Shown in pieces: positions 1 through 5,113 of a stretch of DNA of 6,259 nucleotides. The DNA is from Rhodospirillaceae bacterium UBA4479. GTDB taxonomy: Bacteria > Pseudomonadota > Alphaproteobacteria > Rhodospirillales > Casp-alpha2. Below the pieces are notes generated by a model. The model was given only the letters and a program-made list of their open reading frames with translations, did no database searches and had not been told where the DNA came from. The position numbers and the translations under genes were made by a program. Numbering within the stretch: position 1 is the first letter of the stretch; each line of letters begins with the position of its first letter. The stretch lies in assembly GCA_002389175.1 (NCBI GenBank), contig DGNZ01000181.1:1-6259 (forward strand), given 5' to 3'.

Positions 1-380
1 CGCCCAAGACTGTTTATATCGGCGCATTCTTTATCCAAATACCGTTGTTGATTTTACTGGCCAATATCGCGGGGCCGTTCGTCGTTGTTGCCGCCGTCAT
101 TATGATGGCCACCAACAATAGCGCGTTGCCCGCTGAAAATGTGATCTTGGCCCGCTATGTGCCGCGTTCTCGGCGTGCGCTCGCGTTCGGGTTTAAGTTC
201 GTCCTCGCGATTGGTTTCGCAACATTGGGTGTGCAACTCGAAGCCGAGTTATTCGATGCGACGGGTGAGTTTTATTGGTTGTTCACGGTGCTGGCGGCAT
301 TTGCGTTCGCGGGTGCGGCGATGGCGCTGATTTTACCATCGGAAAAAAATACTCAACCTGCTGCTCAACCTGCAGAATAA
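1..380 (+). CDS. C-terminal part of an MFS-type membrane transporter (5' end outside window)
   Basis: The reading frame is open from the first bases of the window (codons from position 3) to a TAA at 378-380, giving 125 residues of a longer protein; a TTG at 45 is in frame but is internal, not the start. About four hydrophobic membrane segments are visible, at fragment residues about 5-22, 24-40, 59-78 and 90-111. A basic, proline-containing cytoplasmic loop (YVPRSRRALAFG) lies between the second and third, and a short polar tail follows the last. This matches the end (TM9-TM12) of a 12-TM major facilitator superfamily permease, where PAENVILARYVP followed by a glycine-rich helix is a familiar arrangement. 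The substrate cannot be told. The stop codon is one base from the stop of the convergent metY-like gene, so transcripts from the two strands must overlap or end inside each other's coding sequence. Family call is moderately sure; drug or sugar-phosphate efflux would be guesses. Confidence 0.7.
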   Translation, partial: PKTVYIGAFFIQIPLLILLANIAGPFVVVAAVIMMATNNSALPAENVILARYVPRSRRALAFGFKFVLAIGFATLGVQLEAELFDATGEFYWLFTVLAAFAFAGAAMALILPSEKNTQPAAQPAE

Positions 381-381
381 T

Positions 382-1677
382 TTACGCGTTTAACGCCATA
401 TCCAAATCGTGGATCAGGTCGTCGGCGTCTTCCAACCCAATCGATAAGCGAAGGGTATCATCACCTGCACCTGCTGCTATACGTTGTTCATCAGTCAGTT
501 GACGGTGCGTTGTTGATGCCGGGTGCAGGATCAATGATTTTGCGTCGCCAATGTTGGCAAGATGCGAAAACACGTTCACGTTCTCAACACATTTCACACC
601 CGCATCAAACCCACCTTTGAGACCGATGGTAAAGACAGCCCCTGCACCCTTGGGCAAATACCGTTGTGCCAAGTCGTAGTAGGGACTTGATTTTAATCCT
701 GCAAAGCTGACCCACGCGACGGCGTCATGAGATTCTAAAAACGCGGCAACACGTTTTGCGTTTTCGACGTGTCTGTCCATGCGCACGTGCAAGCTTTCGA
801 TCCCGGTGATGGTGTTAAACGCATTCGTCGGTGACATGGCAGGACCGAAATCACGTAGTGCAACCGCGCGTGCTTTCATGGTGAAACCGAAATCGCCAAA
901 GGTCTCGAAGAAGGTCAAACCATGATAGGCGGGGTCAGGCTCCGTCATGGTTGGGAAGCCGGGGCCTCCGGTCCAATCGAATTTGCCGCTTTCGATGATG
1001 GCACCGCCCATTGAGGTGCCGTGGCCTTGTAAAAACTTGGTTGTGGAATGGCAGACGATATCAGCCCCGTATTCGATGGGCCGACACAGGTACGGCGTCG
1101 CCATCGTATTGTCGACGATCAACGGAATGCCAGCATCATCGGCGATGAAGGCGATGGCTTCAAGGTCCAGTACAACACCGCCAGGATTGGCCAGAACCTC
1201 AATAAAGATCGCTTTTGTTTTGGGTGTGATCGCCGCCTTGATGTTATCGGGCGTTGTGCAATCGACGAAATCACAGTGCCAGCCCAGACGCTTAAAACTG
1301 ACACCAAACTGGGTGATCGACCCGCCGTACAAATTTTTGGATGCGATGAATTCATCGCCGGGTTCCAGCAACGTAAAAAATGTCAGGAACTGCGCCGCGT
1401 GACCTGATGCAGCACATACTGCCGCGCGACCACCTTCTAGGTTGGCCAAGCGTTCTTCTAAAACTGAAACGGTGGGATTGGTTAGACGCGAATAGATGAA
1501 GCCAAACGTCTGTAGATTAAACAGATCGGATGCGTGATCGACATCATCAAATACATACGATGTTGTTTGATAGATCGGCGTCGCGCGTGCCCCCGTGACC
1601 GGGTCAGGCGAGGCACCAGCGTGAATGGTTCGTGTGCCAAAGCCATACTCGTACGGGCCGTTGGGTTTCTTTGCCAT
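382..1677 (-). CDS. metY: O-acetylhomoserine sulfhydrylase (aminocarboxypropyltransferase), PLP-dependent
   Basis: A 431-residue cytoplasmic enzyme of the Cys/Met-metabolism PLP family. It is expected to convert O-acetyl-L-homoserine plus sulfide to homocysteine and acetate, or to methionine when methanethiol is the thiol donor. The family signature is complete: D206-I-V-C-H-S-T-T-K214-F-L-Q-G-H-G, where K214 forms the internal aldimine. Other expected residues are Y62-x-R64 in YSRLTNPT (phosphate contact from the partner subunit), D189 in VDNT (pyridine nitrogen) and R410 in LRLSIGLED (substrate carboxylate). The length of about 430 residues and the long insert after the active-site lysine (about 231-265) favour the MetY/OAH sulfhydrylase branch over the approximately 390-residue MetB, MetC and MetZ proteins. 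The ATG at 1677 lies 5 bp after the GNAT stop with only a weak ribosome site, so it is the last gene of the minus-strand operon. O-succinylhomoserine use cannot be fully excluded. Its link to the upstream CoA-type genes is unexplained. Confidence 0.93.
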   Translation of the reverse strand: MAKKPNGPYEYGFGTRTIHAGASPDPVTGARATPIYQTTSYVFDDVDHASDLFNLQTFGFIYSRLTNPTVSVLEERLANLEGGRAAVCAASGHAAQFLTFFTLLEPGDEFIASKNLYGGSITQFGVSFKRLGWHCDFVDCTTPDNIKAAITPKTKAIFIEVLANPGGVVLDLEAIAFIADDAGIPLIVDNTMATPYLCRPIEYGADIVCHSTTKFLQGHGTSMGGAIIESGKFDWTGGPGFPTMTEPDPAYHGLTFFETFGDFGFTMKARAVALRDFGPAMSPTNAFNTITGIESLHVRMDRHVENAKRVAAFLESHDAVAWVSFAGLKSSPYYDLAQRYLPKGAGAVFTIGLKGGFDAGVKCVENVNVFSHLANIGDAKSLILHPASTTHRQLTDEQRIAAGAGDDTLRLSIGLEDADDLIHDLDMALNA

Positions 1678-1682
1678 ATCGA

Positions 1683-2141
1683 TTACGCCAATTCTAAAGT
1701 CATGTAGGCACTGTTGGGATCAAACTCGTAATTTCCAAACGGTTCTGTCATTTGAAAGCCGAAATCGGCGTACAATGAACGTGCCGGGATGAACGCATCG
1801 AAGCTGCCCGTTTCTAAACTCAGCCGCGTATAAGACCGTAATCGTGCTTCGTTCAAAATATGTTCAACCATGCGTCGCCCAAGCCCACGCCCTCGTGCAA
1901 GGGCCGCCGTGTGCATGGATTTAATTTCGCCGTGCGACGGGCTGATTTGTTTGAGCGCCCCACAGCTCAGCAGTTCGCCGTCGATCCACAATGTCCAGAA
2001 AGTCACCTCGGGAACGCGTAGACCATCCAGGTCGAGTGCGTGAACACTCTCGGGGGGCGTGATCGTACGCATCAAATCCAAGTGTGCTTCTAAGAGTTCC
2101 TTGATCTCAGGCCCACGTAAATCTTCAACACGTATTTCCAT
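1683..2141 (-). CDS. GNAT-family N-acetyltransferase
   Basis: A 152-residue single-domain protein with the GCN5-related acetyltransferase fold, predicted to transfer an acetyl group from acetyl-CoA to an amine. The acetyl-CoA pyrophosphate-binding motif A is clear at R83-G-R-G-L-G88 followed by R-R-M-V-E-H (89-94), preceded by the beta4 strand GEIKSMHT (71-78). Motif B follows as LSLETGSFDAFIPARSLYADFGFQ (about 107-130), ending in the usual Y-x-x-x-G-F element. The small-molecule-type layout resembles YsnE/PhnO-like GNATs, but the substrate cannot be deduced. Its ATG overlaps the upstream CoA-binding gene's stop by one base (TGATG at 2143-2139). No good Shine-Dalgarno is visible, so translation probably depends on re-initiation by terminating ribosomes. 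The stop is 5 bp before the metY-like start. Confidence 0.88.
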   Translation of the reverse strand: MEIRVEDLRGPEIKELLEAHLDLMRTITPPESVHALDLDGLRVPEVTFWTLWIDGELLSCGALKQISPSHGEIKSMHTAALARGRGLGRRMVEHILNEARLRSYTRLSLETGSFDAFIPARSLYADFGFQMTEPFGNYEFDPNSAYMTLELA

Positions 2142-2635
2142 CAGCTGAGCTTTCGCCGTTTCGATGAGATGACCCCGGAATTCACACCCGACCAGCCAAG
2201 TTCACCGAACAAGCGACCGTATTCGATCTTGGGACAACGATCCATAATAACGGTTAGGCCTGCGGCTTCGGCACGCGCTGCGGCTTCGTGATTGATCACG
2301 CCCAATTGCAGCCACACGACCTTGATCTGCTTTTCATCTTTGAGTGCGATCGCTTCGTTAATGAGGCCTCTCGCAGCTTCAGAATTTCGAAAGACATCAA
2401 GCATATCGATGGGGGCAGGGACGTCTGCTAACGACGCATACGTTAATTGATCGCAGATATCCTTGCCCGCATGGCCCGGATTGATCGGATGCACCTGAAA
2501 ACCTTTGCCGAGCAGATACTTCATCGCAAAGTTCGATGGCCGCACCCAGTTCGGGCTAGCACCGGCCATGGCGATGGTCCGGGTGTCCTTTAGAACGCGC
2601 TGGATCAGACCATCGTCATAGACCAGTTCGCTCAT
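2141..2635 (-). CDS. YccU-type CoA-binding domain protein
   Basis: A 164-residue stand-alone CoA_binding_2 (Rossmann-like) protein related to E. coli YccU and to the nucleotide-binding domain of succinyl-CoA synthetase alpha. The first strand and glycine-rich turn are T20-I-A-M-A-G-A-S-P28. The second-strand loop HPINPGHAGKDICDQLTYAS (49-68) and the region VVWLQLGVINHEAAARAEAAG (about 106-126) follow. The C-terminal hallmark M131-D-R-C-P-K-I-E-Y139 is intact, including C134. The family is thought to bind CoA or acyl-CoA, but no enzymatic role is firmly established for the single-domain members, so I assign only binding. The ATG at 2635 overlaps the BKACE stop by 4 bp (ATGA), and an AGG about 9 bases upstream may add a weak ribosome site. 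It sits mid-operon between a CoA-dependent lyase and an acetyl-CoA-using GNAT. Confidence 0.9.
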   Translation of the reverse strand: MSELVYDDGLIQRVLKDTRTIAMAGASPNWVRPSNFAMKYLLGKGFQVHPINPGHAGKDICDQLTYASLADVPAPIDMLDVFRNSEAARGLINEAIALKDEKQIKVVWLQLGVINHEAAARAEAAGLTVIMDRCPKIEYGRLFGELGWSGVNSGVISSKRRKLS

Positions 2636-3507
2636 CCAGACAGACCTAATCTTTCACGTGCCTCGGTGACTGATGCGACGGACCCGCCCAACATATGAAC
2701 AATCTTGCCTGCTTTTTCGATAAGGGCTGCGTTCGATGGGGCAAGAACGCCTTTTTCGATATAGATGTTGTCTTCTAGTCCAACGCGCGCGTTTCCGCCC
2801 AGCAATACAGCGGCTGCGACCATGGGGAACTGGAACCGGGAAATGCCAAATGCGGACCAGACCGCACCTTCGGGCAGCATGTCGCGCATCAGCTTCATGC
2901 TTTCGACGTTGGCCTCTGCCGCATAGGAGATCCCAAGGCAGAACTGGAAATAAGGTGGTGCGTCGATCAGTCCATCAGCGATCATTTTTTTGGCGAGGAC
3001 GATGTGCCCTGTATCAAAAACTTCCAATTCAGGTTTTGAGCCTGCGGCCCGTGCCCGGTCCGCCATCACGGCCAAATGGTCGGGATGGTTTAAAAATACA
3101 TGCTGATTGAAGTTCATCGTGGCGACATCCAGCGAGCAAATCTCGGGTGACATTTCTTCGATATGAACGACCCGGCGTTCCGGTGTGCAGACGGTGCTGT
3201 CATCGCTGGCGCGGCTGGGATCATCGGCGTGGGGAATAAACCGTGCACCGGGGCCCGTGGTCAGATTGATAATCACGTCGATGCCGTTATCGCGGATACG
3301 TTCGGTGACCTCGCGGTAAAGGGCGGGGTCCATGCTGGGCGTTTTTGTTTCTGGATCGCGCACATGAATGTGCACGATGGCAGCGCCGGCCTTGGCAGCA
3401 TCAATCGCGCTTTCGGCGATTTCTTTTGGCGTCACGGGGACGGCAGGGCATTTTTCTGGAGTCGGCGCTGAGCCCGTAACGGCACATGATAATATAGTCG
3501 ATGGCAT
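2632..3507 (-). CDS. Beta-keto acid cleavage enzyme (BKACE, DUF849 family)
   Basis: A 291-residue TIM-barrel metalloenzyme. BKACE proteins condense a beta-keto acid with acetyl-CoA and cleave it to acetoacetate plus a new CoA thioester. The founding member, Kce, acts in lysine fermentation, and other members act on dehydrocarnitine and similar acids. Zinc ligands are visible as H46-x-H48 in VHIHVRD51 and E245 in R241-V-G-L-E-D-N247, the same stretch giving the substrate and catalytic residues R241 and D246. Other family blocks are VTGSAPTPEKCPAVPVTP (10-27), INLTTGPG (80-87) and LEVFDTGH (161-168). The position where Kce-type enzymes carry a glutamate after the first ATG-like strand (about residue 14) is alanine here, so the substrate class probably differs from Kce. 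The start at 3507 is 3 bp after the crotonase stop, with AAGGA about 11 bases upstream on the minus strand. Its stop overlaps the CoA-binding gene. The specific substrate cannot be named. Confidence 0.92.
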   Translation of the reverse strand: MPSTILSCAVTGSAPTPEKCPAVPVTPKEIAESAIDAAKAGAAIVHIHVRDPETKTPSMDPALYREVTERIRDNGIDVIINLTTGPGARFIPHADDPSRASDDSTVCTPERRVVHIEEMSPEICSLDVATMNFNQHVFLNHPDHLAVMADRARAAGSKPELEVFDTGHIVLAKKMIADGLIDAPPYFQFCLGISYAAEANVESMKLMRDMLPEGAVWSAFGISRFQFPMVAAAVLLGGNARVGLEDNIYIEKGVLAPSNAALIEKAGKIVHMLGGSVASVTEARERLGLSG

Positions 3508-3510
3508 AGT

Positions 3511-4317
3511 TTAAGTGTTCCTTCTATCCGGCCAGTCCGGCATGTCTGATTTATCCAAGAACGCGTCAATGGCGGCGCGTGTTTCATCGAGTTGCATGTT
3601 GCAGGTAATGGCTTGGCCAGCGCGTTCGTAGGCTGCTTCCATCCCTTCTTCGAGTTGTGTGTAGAATAAGTCTTTACCCAGCGCGACGGCGGTTGGGCTT
3701 TTAGATGCAATTTTGCCCGCCATTTCGGCGACGGCGGCATCTAAGTCTTCGGCGGGGACAGCCTTGTTGATCAGGCCCCAGTTTTCAGCTTGCTGCGCAG
3801 AAATTAAATCACCCGTCATCAATAGTTCCATCGCCTGCTTGCGGCCCAGGTTCCGGGTTACAGGGACAGACGGTGTCGAACAATAAAGCCCGATGTTGAT
3901 CCCGGATGTACCAAATTTCGCGCCCTCAACGGCGATGGCGAGGTCACATTGCGCCACCAATTGGCACCCGGCAGCGGCTGCGGTGCCGTTGATCTTGGCG
4001 ATCACTGGCTGCGGCATCTGGGTAATCTTCATCATATAAGAAGTACACAGATCAAACATCGCCTTCATGGCCGCGTCCGATGGATCAGCCTTCATCTCGT
4101 TCAAATCGTGCCCGGCGCAAAACGCGCGACCGGCACCTGTGATCACCACAACACGGACCGATGGATCATCGGCGATTTCCGTTAACTGTTGTAGCAGTTC
4201 ACGCATCAGCGGCGATGAGAGTGTATTGAACTGATCAGGACGGTTGAGGGTCAGCGTCGCGATACCATCTGAATCGGCGCGCAGGACCAAACTTTCATTC
4301 TTTGCTGTATCTGGCAT
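3511..4317 (-). CDS. Crotonase-fold protein of ECHDC3 type, annotated as enoyl-CoA hydratase
   Basis: A 268-residue enoyl-CoA hydratase/isomerase-superfamily protein, first gene of the minus-strand operon. The acyl-CoA pocket and oxyanion-hole blocks are present: L25-N-R-P (22-27 region), G61-A-G-R-A-F-C-A-G-H-D71 and I109-N-G-T-A-A-A-A-G117. The two glutamates that hydrate the double bond in classical crotonases (rat Glu144 and Glu164) align with Q119 (AAGCQL) and G139 (FGTSGINIG). The following IGLYCSTPSV (142-151) and the C-terminal DAFLDKS resemble human ECHDC3, whose reaction is not firmly known. It probably binds acyl-CoA, but ordinary hydratase activity is doubtful. I use the ATG at 4317 because GGGAG lies 7 bases upstream and residues then begin at the domain edge. 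The in-frame ATG at 4443 would add 42 non-homologous-looking residues running through the divergent promoter region. Confidence 0.9.
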   Translation of the reverse strand: MPDTAKNESLVLRADSDGIATLTLNRPDQFNTLSSPLMRELLQQLTEIADDPSVRVVVITGAGRAFCAGHDLNEMKADPSDAAMKAMFDLCTSYMMKITQMPQPVIAKINGTAAAAGCQLVAQCDLAIAVEGAKFGTSGINIGLYCSTPSVPVTRNLGRKQAMELLMTGDLISAQQAENWGLINKAVPAEDLDAAVAEMAGKIASKSPTAVALGKDLFYTQLEEGMEAAYERAGQAITCNMQLDETRAAIDAFLDKSDMPDWPDRRNT

Positions 4318-4324
4318 GTGAATT

Positions 4325-4329
4325 CTCCC
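4325..4329 (-). promoter_or_regulatory. Ribosome binding site deciding the crotonase-like start
   Basis: On the minus strand GGGAG lies 7 bases before the ATG at 4317-4315. No comparable site precedes the longer in-frame start at 4443, which would also use up most of the divergent intergenic region. This supports the shorter 268-residue protein. Confidence 0.75.
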
Positions 4330-4393
4330 GGTGAACACTCTCGCTAACTGGACAGGACCTTTCAAGGGTTTCGAAGATTGCGAAGGCACAGGC

Positions 4394-4409
4394 TTAACGT
4401 TAACGTAAA
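4394..4409. promoter_or_regulatory. Candidate operator palindrome in the divergent promoter region
   Basis: TTAACGTTAACGTAAA is a 16-bp near-palindrome: the inner ten bases ACGTTAACGT (4397-4406) are perfect and 14 of 16 positions pair overall. It lies in the 126-bp gap between the two divergent starts (4317 and 4444), 35 bases upstream of the thioesterase ribosome site GAGG at 4429-4432. Symmetric sites of this form and length are typical of dimeric regulators. From memory, ACGT-N2-ACGT palindromes resemble sites reported for LiuR-type MerR-family regulators of branched-chain acyl-CoA catabolism, but I could not check this and no regulator gene is in the window. No convincing -35/-10 pair could be fixed for either direction. 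Confidence 0.5.
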
Positions 4410-4428
4410 CGGAAGTATTGGAAAAGCT

Positions 4429-4432
4429 GAGG
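4429..4432 (+). promoter_or_regulatory. Ribosome binding site for the PaaI-like gene
   Basis: GAGG lies 11 bases before the ATG at 4444. A longer in-frame reading from a TTG at 4378 would run through the palindrome (4394-4409) and add 22 residues not expected in the hotdog family, so 4444 is preferred. Confidence 0.6.
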
Positions 4433-4443
4433 AATTCATTCAC

Positions 4444-4860
4444 ATGTCCGAAATTACGGTTGAGGCCTTCAACGAACTGATTTCAACCGAATTGCCATGG
4501 GCGTCGGAATTGAACATGCACGCGACCGAGATTGGCGAGGGGACAGCGACGGTGGTGGTCCCGTTTGCAAAAAAAATGCTTCGCCCAGGTGGCACGATCT
4601 TGGGACCCATGCAGATGTTCTTGGCCGATGCCTGTATGTATGCGGTGCTGCTATCCAAGATCGGGCCCGTGAAACTGGCGGTCACGACGAACCTGAATAC
4701 GAACTTTTTGCGCAAGCCCGAACCCGTTGACCTGATTGCAAAGGGTGAAATCATCAAATTGGGCAAGCGTTTGGCCGTTATGGGGGTGGATGTATATAGC
4801 GCCGGATCAGATGATATGGTCGCGCACGTCACGGGGACGTATTCTATTCCGCCGCGCTAA
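4444..4860 (+). CDS. PaaI-like hotdog-fold acyl-CoA thioesterase
   Basis: A 138-residue hotdog-domain protein, the usual size for the PaaI/YbgC-related 4HBT group; such enzymes hydrolyse acyl- or aryl-CoA thioesters to the free acid and CoA in the cytoplasm. The central helix block is R47-P-G-G-T-I-L-G-P-M-Q-M-F-L-A-D62-A-C, followed by strands LAVTTNLNTNFLRKPEP (78-94) and a C-terminal strand VAHVTGTYSIP (126-136). D62 matches the catalytic aspartate of PaaI. The usual H-G-G before it aligns with L53-G-P, so the histidine is missing and the protein belongs to a divergent subfamily with RPGGT upstream. It is divergent from the crotonase-BKACE operon and shares its promoter region, which suggests removal or recycling of CoA esters in the same pathway. 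The substrate is unknown. Start chosen at ATG 4444 with GAGG upstream. Confidence 0.87.
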   Translation: MSEITVEAFNELISTELPWASELNMHATEIGEGTATVVVPFAKKMLRPGGTILGPMQMFLADACMYAVLLSKIGPVKLAVTTNLNTNFLRKPEPVDLIAKGEIIKLGKRLAVMGVDVYSAGSDDMVAHVTGTYSIPPR

Positions 4861-4883
4861 TTATTCTCCATTAACCCTTAAGT

Positions 4884-4910
4884 GTCGTCCCGGACTTGAT
4901 CCGGGACGAC
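4884..4910. repeat. Perfect 11-bp inverted repeat, likely a dispersed palindromic element
   Basis: Arms GTCGTCCCGGA (4884-4894) and TCCGGGACGAC (4900-4910) are perfectly complementary around the loop CTTGA. It starts 23 bp after the thioesterase stop and is followed by GGTTTTAT. Elements with a CCCGGA-CTTGA-TCCGGG core occur as dispersed intergenic palindromes in many alphaproteobacterial genomes (recalled, not checked). It may also help end or stabilise the thioesterase transcript, although the T run is only four bases. Confidence 0.75.
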
Positions 4911-4956
4911 GGTTTTATAGACCTATTTCACCCTAGATAGGGACACTATTGTGAAA

Positions 4957-4978
4957 ATACGGTATTATAATACCATAT
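4957..4978. promoter_or_regulatory. AT-rich palindrome upstream of rplM
   Basis: GGTATTATAATACC (4961-4974) is a perfect 14-bp palindrome. Allowing one mismatched pair (4960/4975) it extends to 22 bp. It lies between the 4884-4910 repeat and the terminator-like hairpin, about 45 bp upstream of the rplM -35 box. It could be an operator, or a two-way -10-like element since it contains TATAAT on one strand and ATTATA on the other. No direct support for either role. Confidence 0.35.
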
Positions 4979-4982
4979 CCGT

Positions 4983-5008
4983 AAGTGACCGTTTTTTCGT
5001 CACTTTTT
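4983..5008 (+). terminator. Probable intrinsic terminator between the thioesterase and rplM
   Basis: AAGTGAC (4983-4989) pairs with GTCACTT (4999-5005) around a 9-base T-rich loop and runs into a T tract (5004-5008). The stem is short and only moderately GC-rich, so termination may be partial. It sits just before the rplM promoter, where insulation from the thioesterase gene would be expected. Confidence 0.5.
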
Positions 5009-5020
5009 AGCACAATTGCG

Positions 5021-5050
5021 TTGACTTGCGAACAAATGGTGTCATATTCC
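5021..5050 (+). promoter_or_regulatory. Sigma70-type promoter for rplM-rpsI
   Basis: TTGACT at 5021-5026 is a strong -35 match. A -10 region follows as CATATT (5043-5048, 16-bp spacing) or TATTCC (5045-5050, 18-bp spacing), then a GC-rich CCCGCC start region. The strong -35 with a weaker -10 is common in front of alphaproteobacterial ribosomal genes. The leader to the rplM ATG would be about 55-60 bases. Confidence 0.65.
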
Positions 5051-5058
5051 CGCCACTC

Positions 5059-5078
5059 GCGCCCAGTAATCCGGGCGC
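5059..5078 (+). promoter_or_regulatory. GC-rich leader hairpin in the rplM 5' UTR
   Basis: GCGCCC (5059-5064) and GGGCGC (5073-5078) form a perfect 6-bp all-GC stem with an 8-base loop near the predicted transcript start. It is a candidate part of an L13 autoregulatory leader, since rplM-rpsI leaders are known to bind L13 in some bacteria. It could instead simply be a 5'-stabilising stem. Confidence 0.4.
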
Positions 5079-5113
5079 TTTCGTTATTTCGGATGGAAAG
5101 TGGATAAAAAGCT

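Noticed and set aside
947..1407. Plus-strand open frames inside the metY-like gene
   Set aside because: They are opposite-strand shadows of a gene with complete PLP-enzyme motifs, have odd composition and no ribosome sites.
3511..4317. DMSP-pathway methylthioacryloyl-CoA hydratase (DmdD) paired with MetY for methanethiol capture
   Set aside because: Attractive given the MetY neighbour, but DmdD relies on the crotonase glutamates that are Gln and Gly here, and no other dmd-like gene is present.
4318..4443. A 42-residue N-terminal extension of the crotonase-like protein starting at 4443
   Set aside because: It would overlap the divergent promoter region and the palindrome, has no homology-like character, and lacks a ribosome site, while GGGAG sits correctly before the ATG at 4317.
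4378..4443. A TTG start at 4378 for the PaaI-like gene
   Set aside because: The added 22 residues translate the palindrome and ribosome-site region; the ATG at 4444 with GAGG upstream gives the normal family length.
4951..5008. A riboswitch upstream of rplM
   Set aside because: The hairpins lie upstream of the predicted promoter, so they would not be in the rplM transcript, and no known riboswitch core is recognisable.
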